Of a DNA stretch of 64,000 nucleotides, positions 12,106-23,619 are shown piece by piece. The position numbers and the translations under genes were made by a program. This DNA comes from Mortierella sp. BCC40632 (taxonomy: Eukaryota; Mortierellomycota; Mortierellomycetes; Mortierellales; Mortierellaceae): contig WAEK01000022.1 in assembly GCA_011634665.1 (NCBI GenBank), positions 248,001-312,000 of the forward strand. The letters run 5' to 3'. Within the stretch, counting starts at the first letter, position 1; every line of letters begins with the position of its first letter. The notes beneath the pieces are model-generated. The model did not search any database. It saw only the letters and a program-made list of their open reading frames with translations, and was not told the origin of the DNA.

Positions 12106-13959
12106 ATGTCTAGTCCTTGGTTATCACCCACGAACCCAACTGTCCTCCAGAACCCTGCGCCTCCTCACAAAGCGGATCTCTTACCCATCGCAAGAGAAAC
12201 CTTGGAGAGAATCCCTCCAGAAATTTGGCATCGTATTCTCACCTTTGTCCCGCCAGGACAACTCGTCCACCTTGCTCTAGTCTCACGAGAATGGAAGGCG
12301 GTGATTCAACATGGACTCGAGTATCATTGGCGACAACTGGCTCAGCAGTGCAAACTGGGTGAGCCTCAGGGTTGGGTCAAGTCATATTACGAGTTGGTGC
12401 TGGGGCACACGGTCCTCATCTGTGAGGTTTGCTTGAATCGGTCTTCAAAAGGTGTCGGCTCCGCGATTCCTTTACCCATCACGAGAGAGGACTCGATTGG
12501 AAGAGCATGGATGTGTCGACTCTGCCGAAGACGGTATTATGAACGGTATCCAGAACCAAGTCGACCGAGTCAACCTTCGGACTATATGGTCAAGGGATGT
12601 ACCAGTGCTTGGCAAATGTGTTCCTTTCCCATGTTTATCCCACCCACTCGATGCTCTTCAATCGACTCGTCCTTGTCACCAACTACTTCAACGACTTCGG
12701 ACGAGTCGACAGAGTCGGGTTCTCTATCGGTGGAGGAGACAACGACTAGTCCGCCGACTTTGGAGACTCTTTCGACACCCACATTGTTGACTCTTGCTCA
12801 AAAGAGTTTAAACTCGGATGGGTCTGAGAAAAGTCTGATGTCAGTATTACCGCCATCCCCATCTTCAACTTCGTCTTCCTCCTCTTCACTGTTGTCGTTG
12901 TCATCGTCATCATCACCTTCTTCATCATCACTATCACCACCGCCTTCTTCGTCTTCACCATCACCACCTGTTTCCTCACCATCATTTCCCGCTTCCTCAT
13001 CATCACCAGTATCATCAACCGTACCATGTCCCGCTACTGCTTCAGCTTCCTTTGGCGGCTCCACTTCCGCAGGCGCGCAGTCGACACAAGAGGCGTCTGT
13101 ACCACCAAGCGATGAAGGGACGTCCACTCCTCCTTTCTCCTCGATGATGACTACAGCAACAACAACAACTGCTACAACTACTGCAAGACATCCTTCAGAG
13201 CCCGACAAAATTCTTGTCCAACCCTTGGATTCGCCCTACGCTCTATCTCATTCCCACAATATTGGGTTCCAAGTGGTTCAATGTGCAAGAAAACAACATG
13301 GAGGGGATATAGGGATTCAAGCACATCATACCGACAGTCTTTTGAACAAACGTTTACGATCCAGAAAACGACAGTTATTGACGACCTTGTTAAGTCTTGT
13401 TCAGTTGAGATTACGATCCGATTCAAAGCTTTGTGGTCGATATATCTCGGGATCTCGAGATGATCCCTTTCGGATTGTGGAGGTGATGAAAGAAATGGAT
13501 TGGTATTGGAAGGCAACGGATTATTTCGAATACATTGAAGACTATGGATCTGCCACCTCGAAATCCATGGCTTTAGCAGAATGGGTGGAAGAGACTGTGG
13601 TTCGATTTGGGACAGAGGCCAAGACCTTGTACAAGCAAACCATTCCAACTTGTCCAATATCGGCAGTTCAAACGTTGGAGGGTGATCTAGGAGTTCTTGC
13701 TCATGAGAAGTCAGTTGTGATACTCGAGTACAAGAGAACAAAAGAGGAGGAGAGCAATGACAAGAATGAAGAGGATACTGTTTCGAATGATGAACATTCG
13801 AACAGGGCATTTATTCTGTCCCATACTCCACCACCTCCTGAATCACTCTGGCCTATTCTGGATGTTTGGTTGGATCATATTTTTCGGGGAGATCATGGCT
13901 ATTCACCACAGGAAGCCCTTTTCTCGATTCGAACAGAGGCCAATGATGATGAAGAGTAG
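12106..13959 (+). CDS. F-box protein with a downstream CxxC pair
   Basis: This is a single-exon gene of 617 residues. An F-box occupies about residues 34-76 (LERIPPEIWHRILTFVPPGQ, then LVSREWKAV, then YHWRQLAQQ), the Skp1-binding module of SCF ubiquitin ligases. It is followed by CEVC (106-109) and CRLC (137-140), which could bind one zinc ion. Residues about 190-350 are Ser/Thr/Pro-rich and probably disordered. A charged C-terminal part (about 380-617) has no recognised repeat (no WD40, LRR or Kelch), so the substrate class is unknown. Its 3' end faces the 3' end of the BRCA1-like gene with only about 200 bases between them, including a poly-T run. The gene has no introns although most neighbours have several. 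Confidence 0.85.
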   Translation: MSSPWLSPTNPTVLQNPAPPHKADLLPIARETLERIPPEIWHRILTFVPPGQLVHLALVSREWKAVIQHGLEYHWRQLAQQCKLGEPQGWVKSYYELVLGHTVLICEVCLNRSSKGVGSAIPLPITREDSIGRAWMCRLCRRRYYERYPEPSRPSQPSDYMVKGCTSAWQMCSFPMFIPPTRCSSIDSSLSPTTSTTSDESTESGSLSVEETTTSPPTLETLSTPTLLTLAQKSLNSDGSEKSLMSVLPPSPSSTSSSSSSLLSLSSSSSPSSSSLSPPPSSSSPSPPVSSPSFPASSSSPVSSTVPCPATASASFGGSTSAGAQSTQEASVPPSDEGTSTPPFSSMMTTATTTTATTTARHPSEPDKILVQPLDSPYALSHSHNIGFQVVQCARKQHGGDIGIQAHHTDSLLNKRLRSRKRQLLTTLLSLVQLRLRSDSKLCGRYISGSRDDPFRIVEVMKEMDWYWKATDYFEYIEDYGSATSKSMALAEWVEETVVRFGTEAKTLYKQTIPTCPISAVQTLEGDLGVLAHEKSVVILEYKRTKEEESNDKNEEDTVSNDEHSNRAFILSHTPPPPESLWPILDVWLDHIFRGDHGYSPQEALFSIRTEANDDEE

Positions 13960-13963
13960 CTCT

Positions 13964-13999
<36 letters not shown>

Positions 14000-14159
14000 G
14001 AGTTAAATAATACCAAGCTGGGATGAACTTGCAAAGTTTGCTTCAAATACATTCATAGTCGAAACCCCCCCTCGCCACATTTCATTTCATGTTCAGCGAC
14101 GCACGCGAAAGAATGACCTCACCAAAAAAAAAAAAAAAAAAAAAACGCGTGGGATTTTA

Positions 14160-14616
14160 TTAGCCATTTTTTGTTTCCTTCTCAGTCAAAAGACTAGTCT
14201 CCACAAGACTATTCAAATCATACTGAGCAATGCAATCCAGTAAATCCTTGGATTGAACCAGATAAACACGCTCTCCTAGGGACCTTGCTGTCTGTTGCAC
14301 CGATTTGACATCGGCTTTGAGTCTTTTGAGACTCATGACCCCAGATTGAGATGCCTGGTCAAAGACAAGCAAGTGCATGGTAGGCCCTTGTTGTGGTTGT
14401 GGTTGTTGTTGGTCTTGGATAGAGGATGGACTCTGACTACCATCCTTGTCATGATCGGAGGAACCCGCTAGTGTTTTGGAAAACCTCCGTTGGTGTTGAA
14501 AGAGTCGAGACACGATGGAACCACCGCCTGTTCGGAGTAGTAGTTCGATTTCTTCCTTAGATGGTCTTAGGAACGTTCCTGAAAGCTGAACCTCACAATT
14601 TGTGAAAAGTGGGGGG

Positions 14617-14648
<32 letters not shown>

Positions 14649-17068
14649 AAAGTAAAATAGAGCGATGGAGAATAGTGAATAGGATAGATCATGGAGAGAG
14701 AGAAGAGAGCGAGAGTGTGAGTGAGAAATATAATGGATACAACACACATTTTCCCTTCACTTTGAATTCAAGACCCGGTAATTCTCCTCCAAAAGAACAG
14801 AAACTTACTCCTCTCTCAAAGCTCGCTCTCGAGCGCCTCGCTCCATTGTTTCCAAATTCATTGTCATATGTCTGATAAGACACCTCGTCTACCCAGTATC
14901 CAGCTTTCATGGAGGCGGTGATCCCTAAGATCAAAAAAAAAAAAAAAAAAAAAAGAAAAAATGATCACACAAGACAAATGGTTATTGAACATGAAATGAA
15001 CGTCCCTCTCTTTCATTCTTTTCGCCCTAAAGGAAACCAAGTATAAAGAAGAAAAGAAAACTCCTTACACTCAAACCGAAGGACCCATGAAAACTGTAAT
15101 AGTCCCATGAAATACTTGACAGTTCTTTTACCACCTGTATAGGCCTGCTCTTGTGCTAAGAAAAATAGACAAGAGAGGTTGTATTTTTTTTGTTTTTTGT
15201 TTTTTTTTGGGATCATTTAGTATGATTGTTATCATCTCTCTCTCTCTCTCTCTTTGCAAGGGACGTTGTTGTAAAATATCAATAAGCACATTAGCAATTG
15301 GTTGCGGGTCATACTAATATCTAGGACGACATGAGTCGGTCTTGTGGATAGATCATCCACTGTCTTGGCCTTGAGCGCCTTGGCAACGCTTTCTAATTGC
15401 GCCTAAAAAAAAAAAAAAAAAAAAAAAATGTCAGCAAATATTTAACTTGTGATAATGAAAAGAGGGAATAAAAGTTTGCCTCCTTTACCTTCTGAGATGC
15501 TGTAAGAGTAGTGGCACAAATAATAAACTTGGATTCCAATGAAGGCTTTTCAGGCTTGACGTCTTCTTGAGAAAGCAATTGAGTTGGGCGATCGAGCGCT
15601 GTCGTAGGAATAGAACTGTTTGCTCTGTTCACTGCCTTGTTGGCCTTCGAGTCTGACATGGGTGCACTCGGCTTAGATTTAGGGACTGAATGTGCACGCT
15701 GTCGCGCTGTCGAGAGAGTGGACGCACTCTTGTTGTTCAGAACTTGGCTAGTCGTTCCCAATGGTCCTGTAGACTCTTGGCTGGCATGAGTGGTATATGT
15801 GGCTGTGCGCCTAATTTCATGTCGCTGCTGCTGCTGTTGTTGCTGTGACGGTGGTTGAGGTGTCGATGGCAGGTCATCGATAAACATCATGGCCAGCATC
15901 TTTTCCGAGAGCATGGCTGCCTGGTCGACAGATACAGAGTCCAAGTCAATGTCAAAGCAACCCAGCGAGTTGTCCTCCAATAAAGCATTCATCTCGTCCA
16001 AGGTGGGCATCTCTGTGGTGTCATGACCCACTCCTGCTCTAGCAGTATCCTCGAGTGAAATGCTTGTAGTATCTGGCAAGGTAGAGGAAGCTGTTACTGT
16101 CTTGTTCTTGTCCATGGTCGCCTTTACAGCGACTAGATCGCCCGTCGCTGTTTCGTTAGCGCCTGTAGCTATGGTGGTAGCTCGGGAAGGAGTGGATGAT
16201 GATGTGGCAACCTCCTCAACAGGAGGGTTGATAGCTATTGCTGGCTCATTAGGGGCTTGTGACTGTGAGACTACAGTAGGCTCTTGACGCGTCTGGGAGG
16301 GACTCGAGGAAGTCTCTGGCTTTTCAGGATAAGGGAATAGCTGGGTCAGGTTTTCCTGTGGTTCTGCCAAAAAGCTCTGCGGGGCCTGTGAAAGCGCTGG
16401 GTGGTTTCCGTTTTGGTCAGTGAGAATAAATAATGTGAGTTTGTGTAGCTTGTGTATGTTAGAGATGTTGGAGTGTGAGAGTTTGGGTGCTTGCATATTT
16501 GGCTCTTTTTTTGGTGGCAAAAATTGCCCAGAGAACAGGGGCAGCCGACACCTACTTGATTCACTGGTAGCTTCATACACCTCACGCAGCTGGTTAAAGG
16601 CTTCAATGACCAGTTCTAAATGGTCCACATTGTTCAAACTCCTCTTTGTGACATGGGTCTTGCACAGTGGACACTCGGTCTGCCTATCTAGTGCACTGTT
16701 GATGCACGCTCTGCAAAAGGTATGATTGCAGCCCGTCGAGGTAGGTTGTTCCATCGTACAAAGGCTTTGAGTAGATGTGGAGCAAAAGTAGTGAGATGGA
16801 GGTGCGGCTGCTTTGTCTTTTCTGGTTCTTGTAGGGGTACTGAAGTGGTGGTCGTTGGAGAAGAAGGCTACTCTTCAAGAAGCCGCAGTAGTTACCATAT
16901 TGGACACTTGATCTCCTCGGCCATTCGCCGAAGAATGCCGACGACTGAGCCAGGGAGGATCTCCTCCCTGTTGTCCTGCATGCCATCGTTGGTAACGTCA
17001 TCTGGGACCCAGTCCTGGTGACGATGGCCTCGGCTAAGGGGCTCCTTCATGGTCGACATTGGTTCCAT
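14160..17068 (-). CDS. BRCA1: BRCA1-like RING and tandem-BRCT protein
   Basis: Seven exons on the minus strand, 17068-16896, 16764-16556, 16396-15489, 15402-15315, 15155-15069, 14924-14809 and 14618-14160, splice in frame to 679 residues. A complete C3HC4 RING lies at 55-92 (C55, C58, C70, H72, C75, C78, C89, C92). It is followed by KTHVTKRSL, closely matching the KNDITKRSL that follows the animal BRCA1 RING. The middle is Ser/Thr-rich with a seven-residue polyQ. Residues about 415-679 form two BRCT repeats: THVVLDI, then RTVKYFMG (human RTLKYFLG, phosphopeptide pocket), Trp483 and Trp489, and a second repeat from DPPLFTNCEVQLSG. In the family, BRCA1 with BARD1 is an E3 ligase for homologous recombination and checkpoint control. 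Exon 2/3 splicing (159 nt) is optional, since retention stays in frame. BARD1 is less likely: no ankyrin repeats and a BRCA1-type RING tail. Confidence 0.88.
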
Positions 17069-17233
17069 CCTCTTTAAGAATACATTTCGCAATGAACAAG
17101 AATAGGGAAGAGAAAGAACAAGGCGTTGTGCGTGACCGTCTGTATTTAATAAAAAAAAAAAAAAAAAAAGCTAGTCCAGATCAGAGTCGCGTTCTCTCTT
17201 TTTTATTTTTTTACTCCGTAGGACAAAAGCGCC
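17069..17233. promoter_or_regulatory. Short bidirectional promoter, BRCA1-like gene and its divergent neighbour
   Basis: Only 165 bases separate the two start codons. The segment contains a poly-A run (about 17151-17169) and an ACGCG core (read on the minus strand at about 17188-17193), the core of MBF/E2F-type G1/S sites in fungi. Shared regulation is an inference from spacing only. Confidence 0.45.
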
Positions 17234-18520
17234 ATGAACCGAAAGCAGGATCCTAGGGATGCCGACATGGCGGTCATGCCACTTTTCGACATTCGTCGCA
17301 TCCATGAGGATGCCAATGCTGAGGGTTATCAGAGTCATCACAACAGTCAGTCCTTGCCTATCCCAGTCTCCTCTCATACAGCAACAGGCAAAGAGGGGGC
17401 CGAGAAACTCTTGGCAACGACCCTAAGTTTTTACAGAGAAGCCCACATGAATCCAACCAACTCATCCTATGCCTCTTCAATCCTTGAGCGCCTCGAGTCG
17501 TTGACGCGGTCTGTTGCGCATATGGATTCGCCAGCCCAAAATACCATTGCTAAAGGAGACACAGATCTGGAACGACTTGCTACACAATCTGCATTGACGG
17601 CACCTATTAGCGAAATAGACTCTACTATTTCACCTCCACATCTTTTATTTTATGCGCTCGTTAATATCTTGAGGCCTCTAAAGACATTCAGAGAAACGCT
17701 TGAGGCAAGTTAAAGAGAGGAATCAACCGAAGCTATAATGGAGATTGTGCCATATCAAGAGAAAAACTAATAGAGTTTCTTTTCTTCTTCTGATGAACAA
17801 TCAAGATCAACGCCAGGTTGACTTTTAATGTCCTAATCGCATCCGTTGTAGAAGGCGCTCCAGTAAAAGACTTGGAACAAGTTCTCTTACTCTGTATTCA
17901 TCTCAAGGACAAGGATGGTTGCTGTAATGAGAACAGGCCGACTCGAATGTTTCGAAGAGGAATGTATTGGTCCATGATATGCTGGCCAAGTAAGAGGAAG
18001 GAAAACCTAACATTCCTCTGGGATTTTGTACCAAACTATCACTACTAGATCTACTGCGCTCCATCGCTAGCTCTACTGTCCTTGACATGATCTGTGAAAG
18101 CTCTCTTCCAAATTACGCACGGACGTCCATCATGCACTTTATCTTTGATCAAGCCGATTTCATGCTGCATCATCTCGAATCTCGTGTCCAGCTTATGGAA
18201 AAGATTAGCCAGTTGGTAACTTATTCTCCGCTTGGCTTTGTAGGATATATATCTGCAGAGTGAGACACACCGGAGGATGGTCAATAGTCGCTGAAAATGT
18301 ATTTTTAATTGCAACTACGTATGTTTCTTATCTCTCTATGTTCCAGCAACGCAATAGTTCTTATGGTGATATCGAATTCACGTCGATTGTGAACCGTCTT
18401 TCCAACAAACTCGGTCTCAAAAGGGTTGGAACGCCTGCGGAGCAAATCAAGTCAAAGTAAGAGCTCTTTTCTCTTTTCCTTTCTCCACCCTTCCCCCTCG
18501 ATCAACAACAACAGCTGTAA

Positions 18521-18563
<43 letters not shown>

Positions 18564-20172
18564 AAATATCTGAGGAGAGATCTTAAAAGGAAAGTCGATT
18601 ACACACCTTGGATTAGATGTTATTGGTATCTAGATCAAGTCGTCTCAGACCCTGTTCGATTCTCAAGTCAAAAGGAGATCCTCTTGGTAACTATCCTTCT
18701 CGGATGATGATCGTTGGTTCTTGTCGGCCTTTTTGAAAAAAAAAAAAAGTGCAAAAAGGAGAAGAGAAAAGCCATTGACCATAGGATATTGTTTTCTATT
18801 TGCATCTGGATTGTAGTGTATGGACACTACCCAGTGGACTCAGGTCTTGAAAGGCGATTTAATTGTTCAGATGTATCGAGACCATTTCCCATACCAGATC
18901 CTGATGTTTCTCGAAGCCGCTCAAAGGAGTGGAATCAAAGTCCACCCTGGCAATCAAAATCCATTCGAGAGTCTCCTCTGTAAACCAAACCAAGATTCAT
19001 GTGGTTCAGTTCCATTGGTTCTCGATCAAGTACTTCATGAGGCCTTTGGTGGTCCACTCGCCGTCACGAGAGAGTCAGTGGATTCGATGGTCGATTATCT
19101 CCTGGACAATGGACCACAAACCAACATTGGCCAGCTTGAAGCCTGTCTTCTAGAGGCGGCTGACAAGGTGATCCAGTCAACTCAATTTCAACTGGACCTA
19201 GGCAATCATACAAGCACCCTCCAGTCGTTGAAGCAAATGCTAGGTTTTGTAAGGACGGTGGAGCTCTACAGCATAATCGCGCCAAGGCACTTTATTCCCA
19301 AGATGACATGGATCAACTCTGTTCTTCATCGGTCTGCTATTACATTACTCGACAAAGTCTGTGCATGCAAGCATGATGAGACACTCAAGATCATGATCGA
19401 GGTACGGGTTATGCCCTTGGTTGACTGCGATTTTCTCTTTTACCAATGAGACCCACACGACTAACAAAGCCATTCCTTCCTTTCCCCCCTTTTCCTTCTG
19501 TGTACGACCCAACATTATTGATAGGTGTTACAAGAAATCAAGGCTGTGTGTCTTGATGTATGGTTGGCATGCTTGAACCACCGAAGAGAACCACGAAACC
19601 AATCTCGTCACACGTCCCTCGTTCCAGCAACGGACGAAGGGGATATCTCTCATAGTTCCGGCCTCTACAACGACTCGGAGCTCTGTCTTGCTCTCTTTAC
19701 TGTCCTTTTCCCTGCTCAGGATTTGTCTACCTGGACCACAGATCTTCCAGGACAACACTTTATCTCAAAGGAAGCAGACCAAGACATCTTATTGAACCCA
19801 TCTGTCATCACCACTTCCTGGACAGGGATCTTTCTCCTAAAACTGTATAGTGGTGTTCTAGCCATTGTAGAAAGAGCTAATCAGGAGGGGCATGCAGTTT
19901 TGATCCTGTCCATGATGTTGACCATGATCGAAAAGGTATCCTTCCAGATCCCGACTCTTGTTTTGGTTCAACATGGAAAGAGTCTTTTGAAGACTCTTGA
20001 TGATATTGCGGATATGGAGCGTAGTTCTTCCTTGGCTACAGTGTTAGCCTCCGAGGAGTTGCAACCATTGGGAACCACTCCACATTCTTTTGCTGTTCTA
20101 GAGTCTAGGATACGCGCATTACAATTTTATAAAAAAAAAAATAAAAATAAAAATAATAAAAAAAAAAAATAG
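17234..20172 (+). CDS. Large helical protein of unknown function, divergent from the BRCA1-like gene
   Basis: I do not recognise a family. The best model has seven exons: 17234-17704, 17806-17989, 18049-18215, 18347-18456, 18575-18686, 18817-19401 and 19525-20172. It keeps frame for about 758 residues. The first intron appears to be GC-AG (GAG then GCAAGT). The third exon could instead end at 18237, also in frame. The protein is rich in Leu/Ile and amphipathic helices (for example LPNYARTSIMHFIFDQADFM and IGQLEACLLEAADKVIQ), with no visible signal peptide, zinc motif or ATPase motif, and resembles HEAT-type or helical scaffold proteins. The Lys/Asn-rich C-terminus is encoded by an A-rich tract and may be an artefact of a missed final splice. 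It shares a 165-bp promoter with the BRCA1-like gene, so a role in DNA repair is possible but unproven. Confidence 0.65.
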
Positions 20173-20459
20173 AGCAACCAGCTACTCTTCTCTCTCACGC
20201 ACACTGTCGGTCTCTGTCTCTGTGTCCGTCTCTCGTTAATCTGACCCAGTATCCATTATTCATTGTCATCAGCTGCGAAAAAGGATGGCACTATACATTG
20301 GTTGGTTTGCTGCAGCAATACAAAAAAAAAAAAAAAAAAATAGTGGAGATTCTTTGTTATACGTGCGGAGGAAATAAGAGGATGAATAAAAAGTTGTAAA
20401 GGAAAGAAGAAGGGGACAATAAAACAAAAGCACAGTAAGAATGGGAAGAGGAATACAAT

Positions 20460-23214
20460 CTAGCGCGTTTGGACCTAGTTTGAGAAAAAAGAAAAAGAAA
20501 AAAATAAAAAAAATAAAAGAGGGGGAGCAAAATTAATTGGTTAGACTCGTTTGCTTCCTTGATATGGGGTAATATCATCCTCAAGATACATTTACAAAAA
20601 AAAAAAAGACACTCACCAAGTCATCAATCTTCAACAACATCTTGACAGTCTCTGCTGCGAGCTCAATGGCGCTTGTAGAGACCAAGAGGGGCTGGATAAC
20701 ATTCTCATCAAGAATGTTTGTGATGGCACCCTTACGGACATTGATACCAGCTGTGGTCTCACCCTGTGCATGACGGTTACGCAACTCGGTCACGATCGCA
20801 ATAGGGTTCAAACCAGCGTTCTCAGCCAATGTAATGGGGATCACCTCCAAGGCCTCGGCAAAGGCCTGGAAACAGTGTGCCTCCATACCACGCAAGGTCT
20901 TTGCATACTCCTGCAACTTCAATGACAAACCAATCTCGGGTGCACCACCTCCTGCAATCAAATATCTCTTCTTGACCAAACAACGGATGACACACAGAGC
21001 ATCGTGAAGCGAACGCTCAGCCTCCTCCAAAACAAGCGAGTTGGCACCGTGGCAGAGAATGGAGACAGTCTTGCCAGCGTGCTTGACACCAGTGACCTTG
21101 ACCACACGCGATCCCGAAGCATCCACCTCATCCACAATATCTGCATATCCGAGCTTGTCCTCTGTGAAAGACTCGACATCAGCAATGGGTTTGCATCCTG
21201 TGCTCTTGCAGATGAACTCGATCTCATCACGCTCAATATCCTTGATGACCATGATCTTCAACTTGGCAAGGAAATGAAGCGACAAGTCGTTGACGGCATC
21301 ACGAAGGATAGACTTTTGAATCAAGAGAACGTTGCATCCAGCCTTTTTGATCTTCTTGACCATGTTGAGAAGATACTGACGCTCCTCCTTGAGAATCTTG
21401 TCCATTTGACGGTAATCGTTCACAATGATCTGGTTCTCCATCTGTCCGTGAGGATTCATTGTTGATGTAGATGTTGGTTTTGATATGATTGTTGTTGATT
21501 TGGATCAAACATTTGATCGTTAGAACTCGAGGTATTTTTTCTTCTTCTTCATCATCTCCATTTTTCACTGTATCCAAGAAAAGAAAAGAAAAAAAAAAGA
21601 GGTCCAGCTTACATCAGGCTTGGGAGGAGAGAGCTGGAACTGGATCAAACCAATCTTGGCCTTCTCAATTCTTGTGGGACCACCTGCAGACTTGACCACG
21701 TTCTGAGCCAGGACAAGACCATCCACGAGCTCTGTGTCGTCAATCGTGCCTCCGACCTTCTTGACAATCCGAATGTCCTTCAAATCCACATTGGTTGCCG
21801 TCAAAGGATCAATCACTCTCAACACAGCATCGACAGCAATGGGTGCAAACAGTCCCGAGTACTGCGAAACAATCTTGGAGTTGAGCGAAGTGCTGGCACT
21901 CTTGAGCAAGGACTCACGGTCTGAAAGATCCAATCGGGTCGCCACCTCGGTCAAGAACTCGTTGGCCTTGTGGGAGGCTCTCTGGAAGGACTCGGCAATG
22001 GTGGTGGGGTGAATGCCCTTGGACAACATCTTTTGAGCGGCACCGAGCAACGATCCTGCAAGCACAACAACTGAGGTAGTACCATCACCGGCCTCGACAT
22101 CCTGGGCGGCCGACAGATCCACCAACTGTTTTTTTTTTAAAAAAAAAAAAAAAGAAAAGAATCAGGAAAAGTGAGTTGGGAGAAAAATGGTTGGGTGTTG
22201 GAAGGGAATAAGGAAGGGAATCCGATATTATCTCTCTCTTTTTTTTTTTTAATAGAAAAAGAAAGAGAAAAAGAGAAAAACGACTTACCATCTTGGCAGC
22301 TGGGTGAAGGACAGCCATGTGCTTCAAGATTGTGGCACCATCGTTGGTGATGATGACCTCTCCATTGCTGGTCTTGATCTGTTCCGAGAGCAAAAATATA
22401 AAAATAAAAAAAAGAGGATGTGATTATTAGAAATCGATTCCTCTTGAGGATGGGATAAAGAACAGGAAAGGATAAGAGCGAGAGCTGGGCAGAGAGGGTG
22501 GTGGGGGGGGGGGACCTCCTTACCATCTTGTCCATGCCCTTGGGACCCAAAGATGTACGGACAGCATCACTGACAGCTATACGACAGCAATAACAAGTAG
22601 GAGAGGTATGAGCTGGTTCGTTAGTTGATCTGGATGATGGCTTTCGTAGGATAACGCCACCGATGGAAAGCTCTGGTATGTCTTTCTCCTCCACACTCCC
22701 CCCCCCTCTCCTTCCCCGAAATAAACAGAGAGCAGTCGAGTCGTTAGACAGGGAAGAGAAGGAGAAAGGGAAAGAAGGGAGCAATGTATGCAAACTGTCC
22801 GGATCAGAGAACAGGAGGCGAGTGTTGGTGTCGTTTTCTCTCTCTTTTTTTTTTCTTCTTCTTCTTCCGTCCATGGACCAGAAGATTTCAGGTACACCCT
22901 TATTGGACCCTCGTCCTACCCCCCTTGCGCGGCCTCTTTCTTTTTTTTTTTTCTTCTTCTTCTTTCTCCCTACTCTTCGCGTATGTCTGTGTGTGTACAC
23001 CGGGGAGAGAGAGAAAGAGAAAGAGAGAAAGAGAGAGGAGGTCAAGGGAACACGAATCAAACACGAGCATTCGAGTCCATGAGAGCTGATCCGGCGCATC
23101 AGTCCATCCTGATTCTTTTCAAGAAAAAGAAGAGAGGCCGCAGTCCCATCTTGGTGTACAAGGACAGATGAAAGAAACTTGAAATGAAGGCGTTCGTCAT
23201 GATGCCACCGAAAC

Positions 23215-23245
<31 letters not shown>

Positions 23246-23619
23246 AATAAAAATATGCTTGGCGGGCATCTGGTCGAGGATGAGACCAACAAATGAAAGA
23301 AAAAGAATACGAAAGAAAGAAAAAGAAAGAAAAAGAAGAACGCTTTTCCCATTCCAACCCCCACCCCCACCCCTCTCAGTCGCGCTTCTCTTGGATGGTT
23401 TCCCCTTGTGGTCGGATGGGAGATGCCGAGGAAAGAGAAAGGACGCGTGTAGTATTATTATTATTATGATTTTTTTTTTTTTTTTTTAGCAGATCAGGTT
23501 GGCATTTTACCCTTTGCGGCGATGATGTTGCTGATGCGGACCTCGACGGGCTTTTCCTTATCCTTGAACGATCCTCCACCGGTCCTGGGTCCTGGGGCTG
23601 CTGGGGCTGCGTCAACCAT
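20460..23619 (-). CDS. CCT4: T-complex protein 1 subunit delta (CCT4)
   Basis: Six exons, 23619-23511, 22576-22524, 22378-22289, 22125-21613, 21441-20617 and 20474-20460, give 534 residues (human CCT4 has 539). Group II chaperonin motifs are present: [34 protein letters not shown], the nucleotide-binding [17 protein letters not shown] and [58 protein letters not shown] and KIDDLVQTR are specific to the delta subunit. CCT is the cytosolic ring chaperonin that folds actin and tubulin using ATP. The last exon is only 15 bases and encodes VQTR plus the stop. Intron 1 is about 930 bases, long for this locus, and full of poly-A/T and CT tracts. The gene is convergent with the unknown gene upstream on the map. 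Confidence 0.96.
22577..23510 (-). other. Long first intron of CCT4
   Basis: The intron begins GTAAAA after the codons for IIAAK and ends CGTATAG before AVSDAVRTS. It contains poly-A/T runs and CT/GA-rich stretches. Long open frames across it on both strands are low-complexity and I regard them as non-coding. Confidence 0.7.

Noticed and set aside
14160..17068. Calling the RING-BRCT gene BARD1 or a PARP/topoisomerase-binding BRCT protein
   Set aside because: No ankyrin repeats, and the RING is followed by TKRSL as in BRCA1; the RING plus terminal BRCT pair does not fit PARP or TopBP1.
22137..23357. A 406-residue minus-strand open frame overlapping CCT4 intron 1
   Set aside because: It is built from CT/poly-T low-complexity sequence and runs through true CCT4 exons in the wrong frame; the CCT4 model explains the region.
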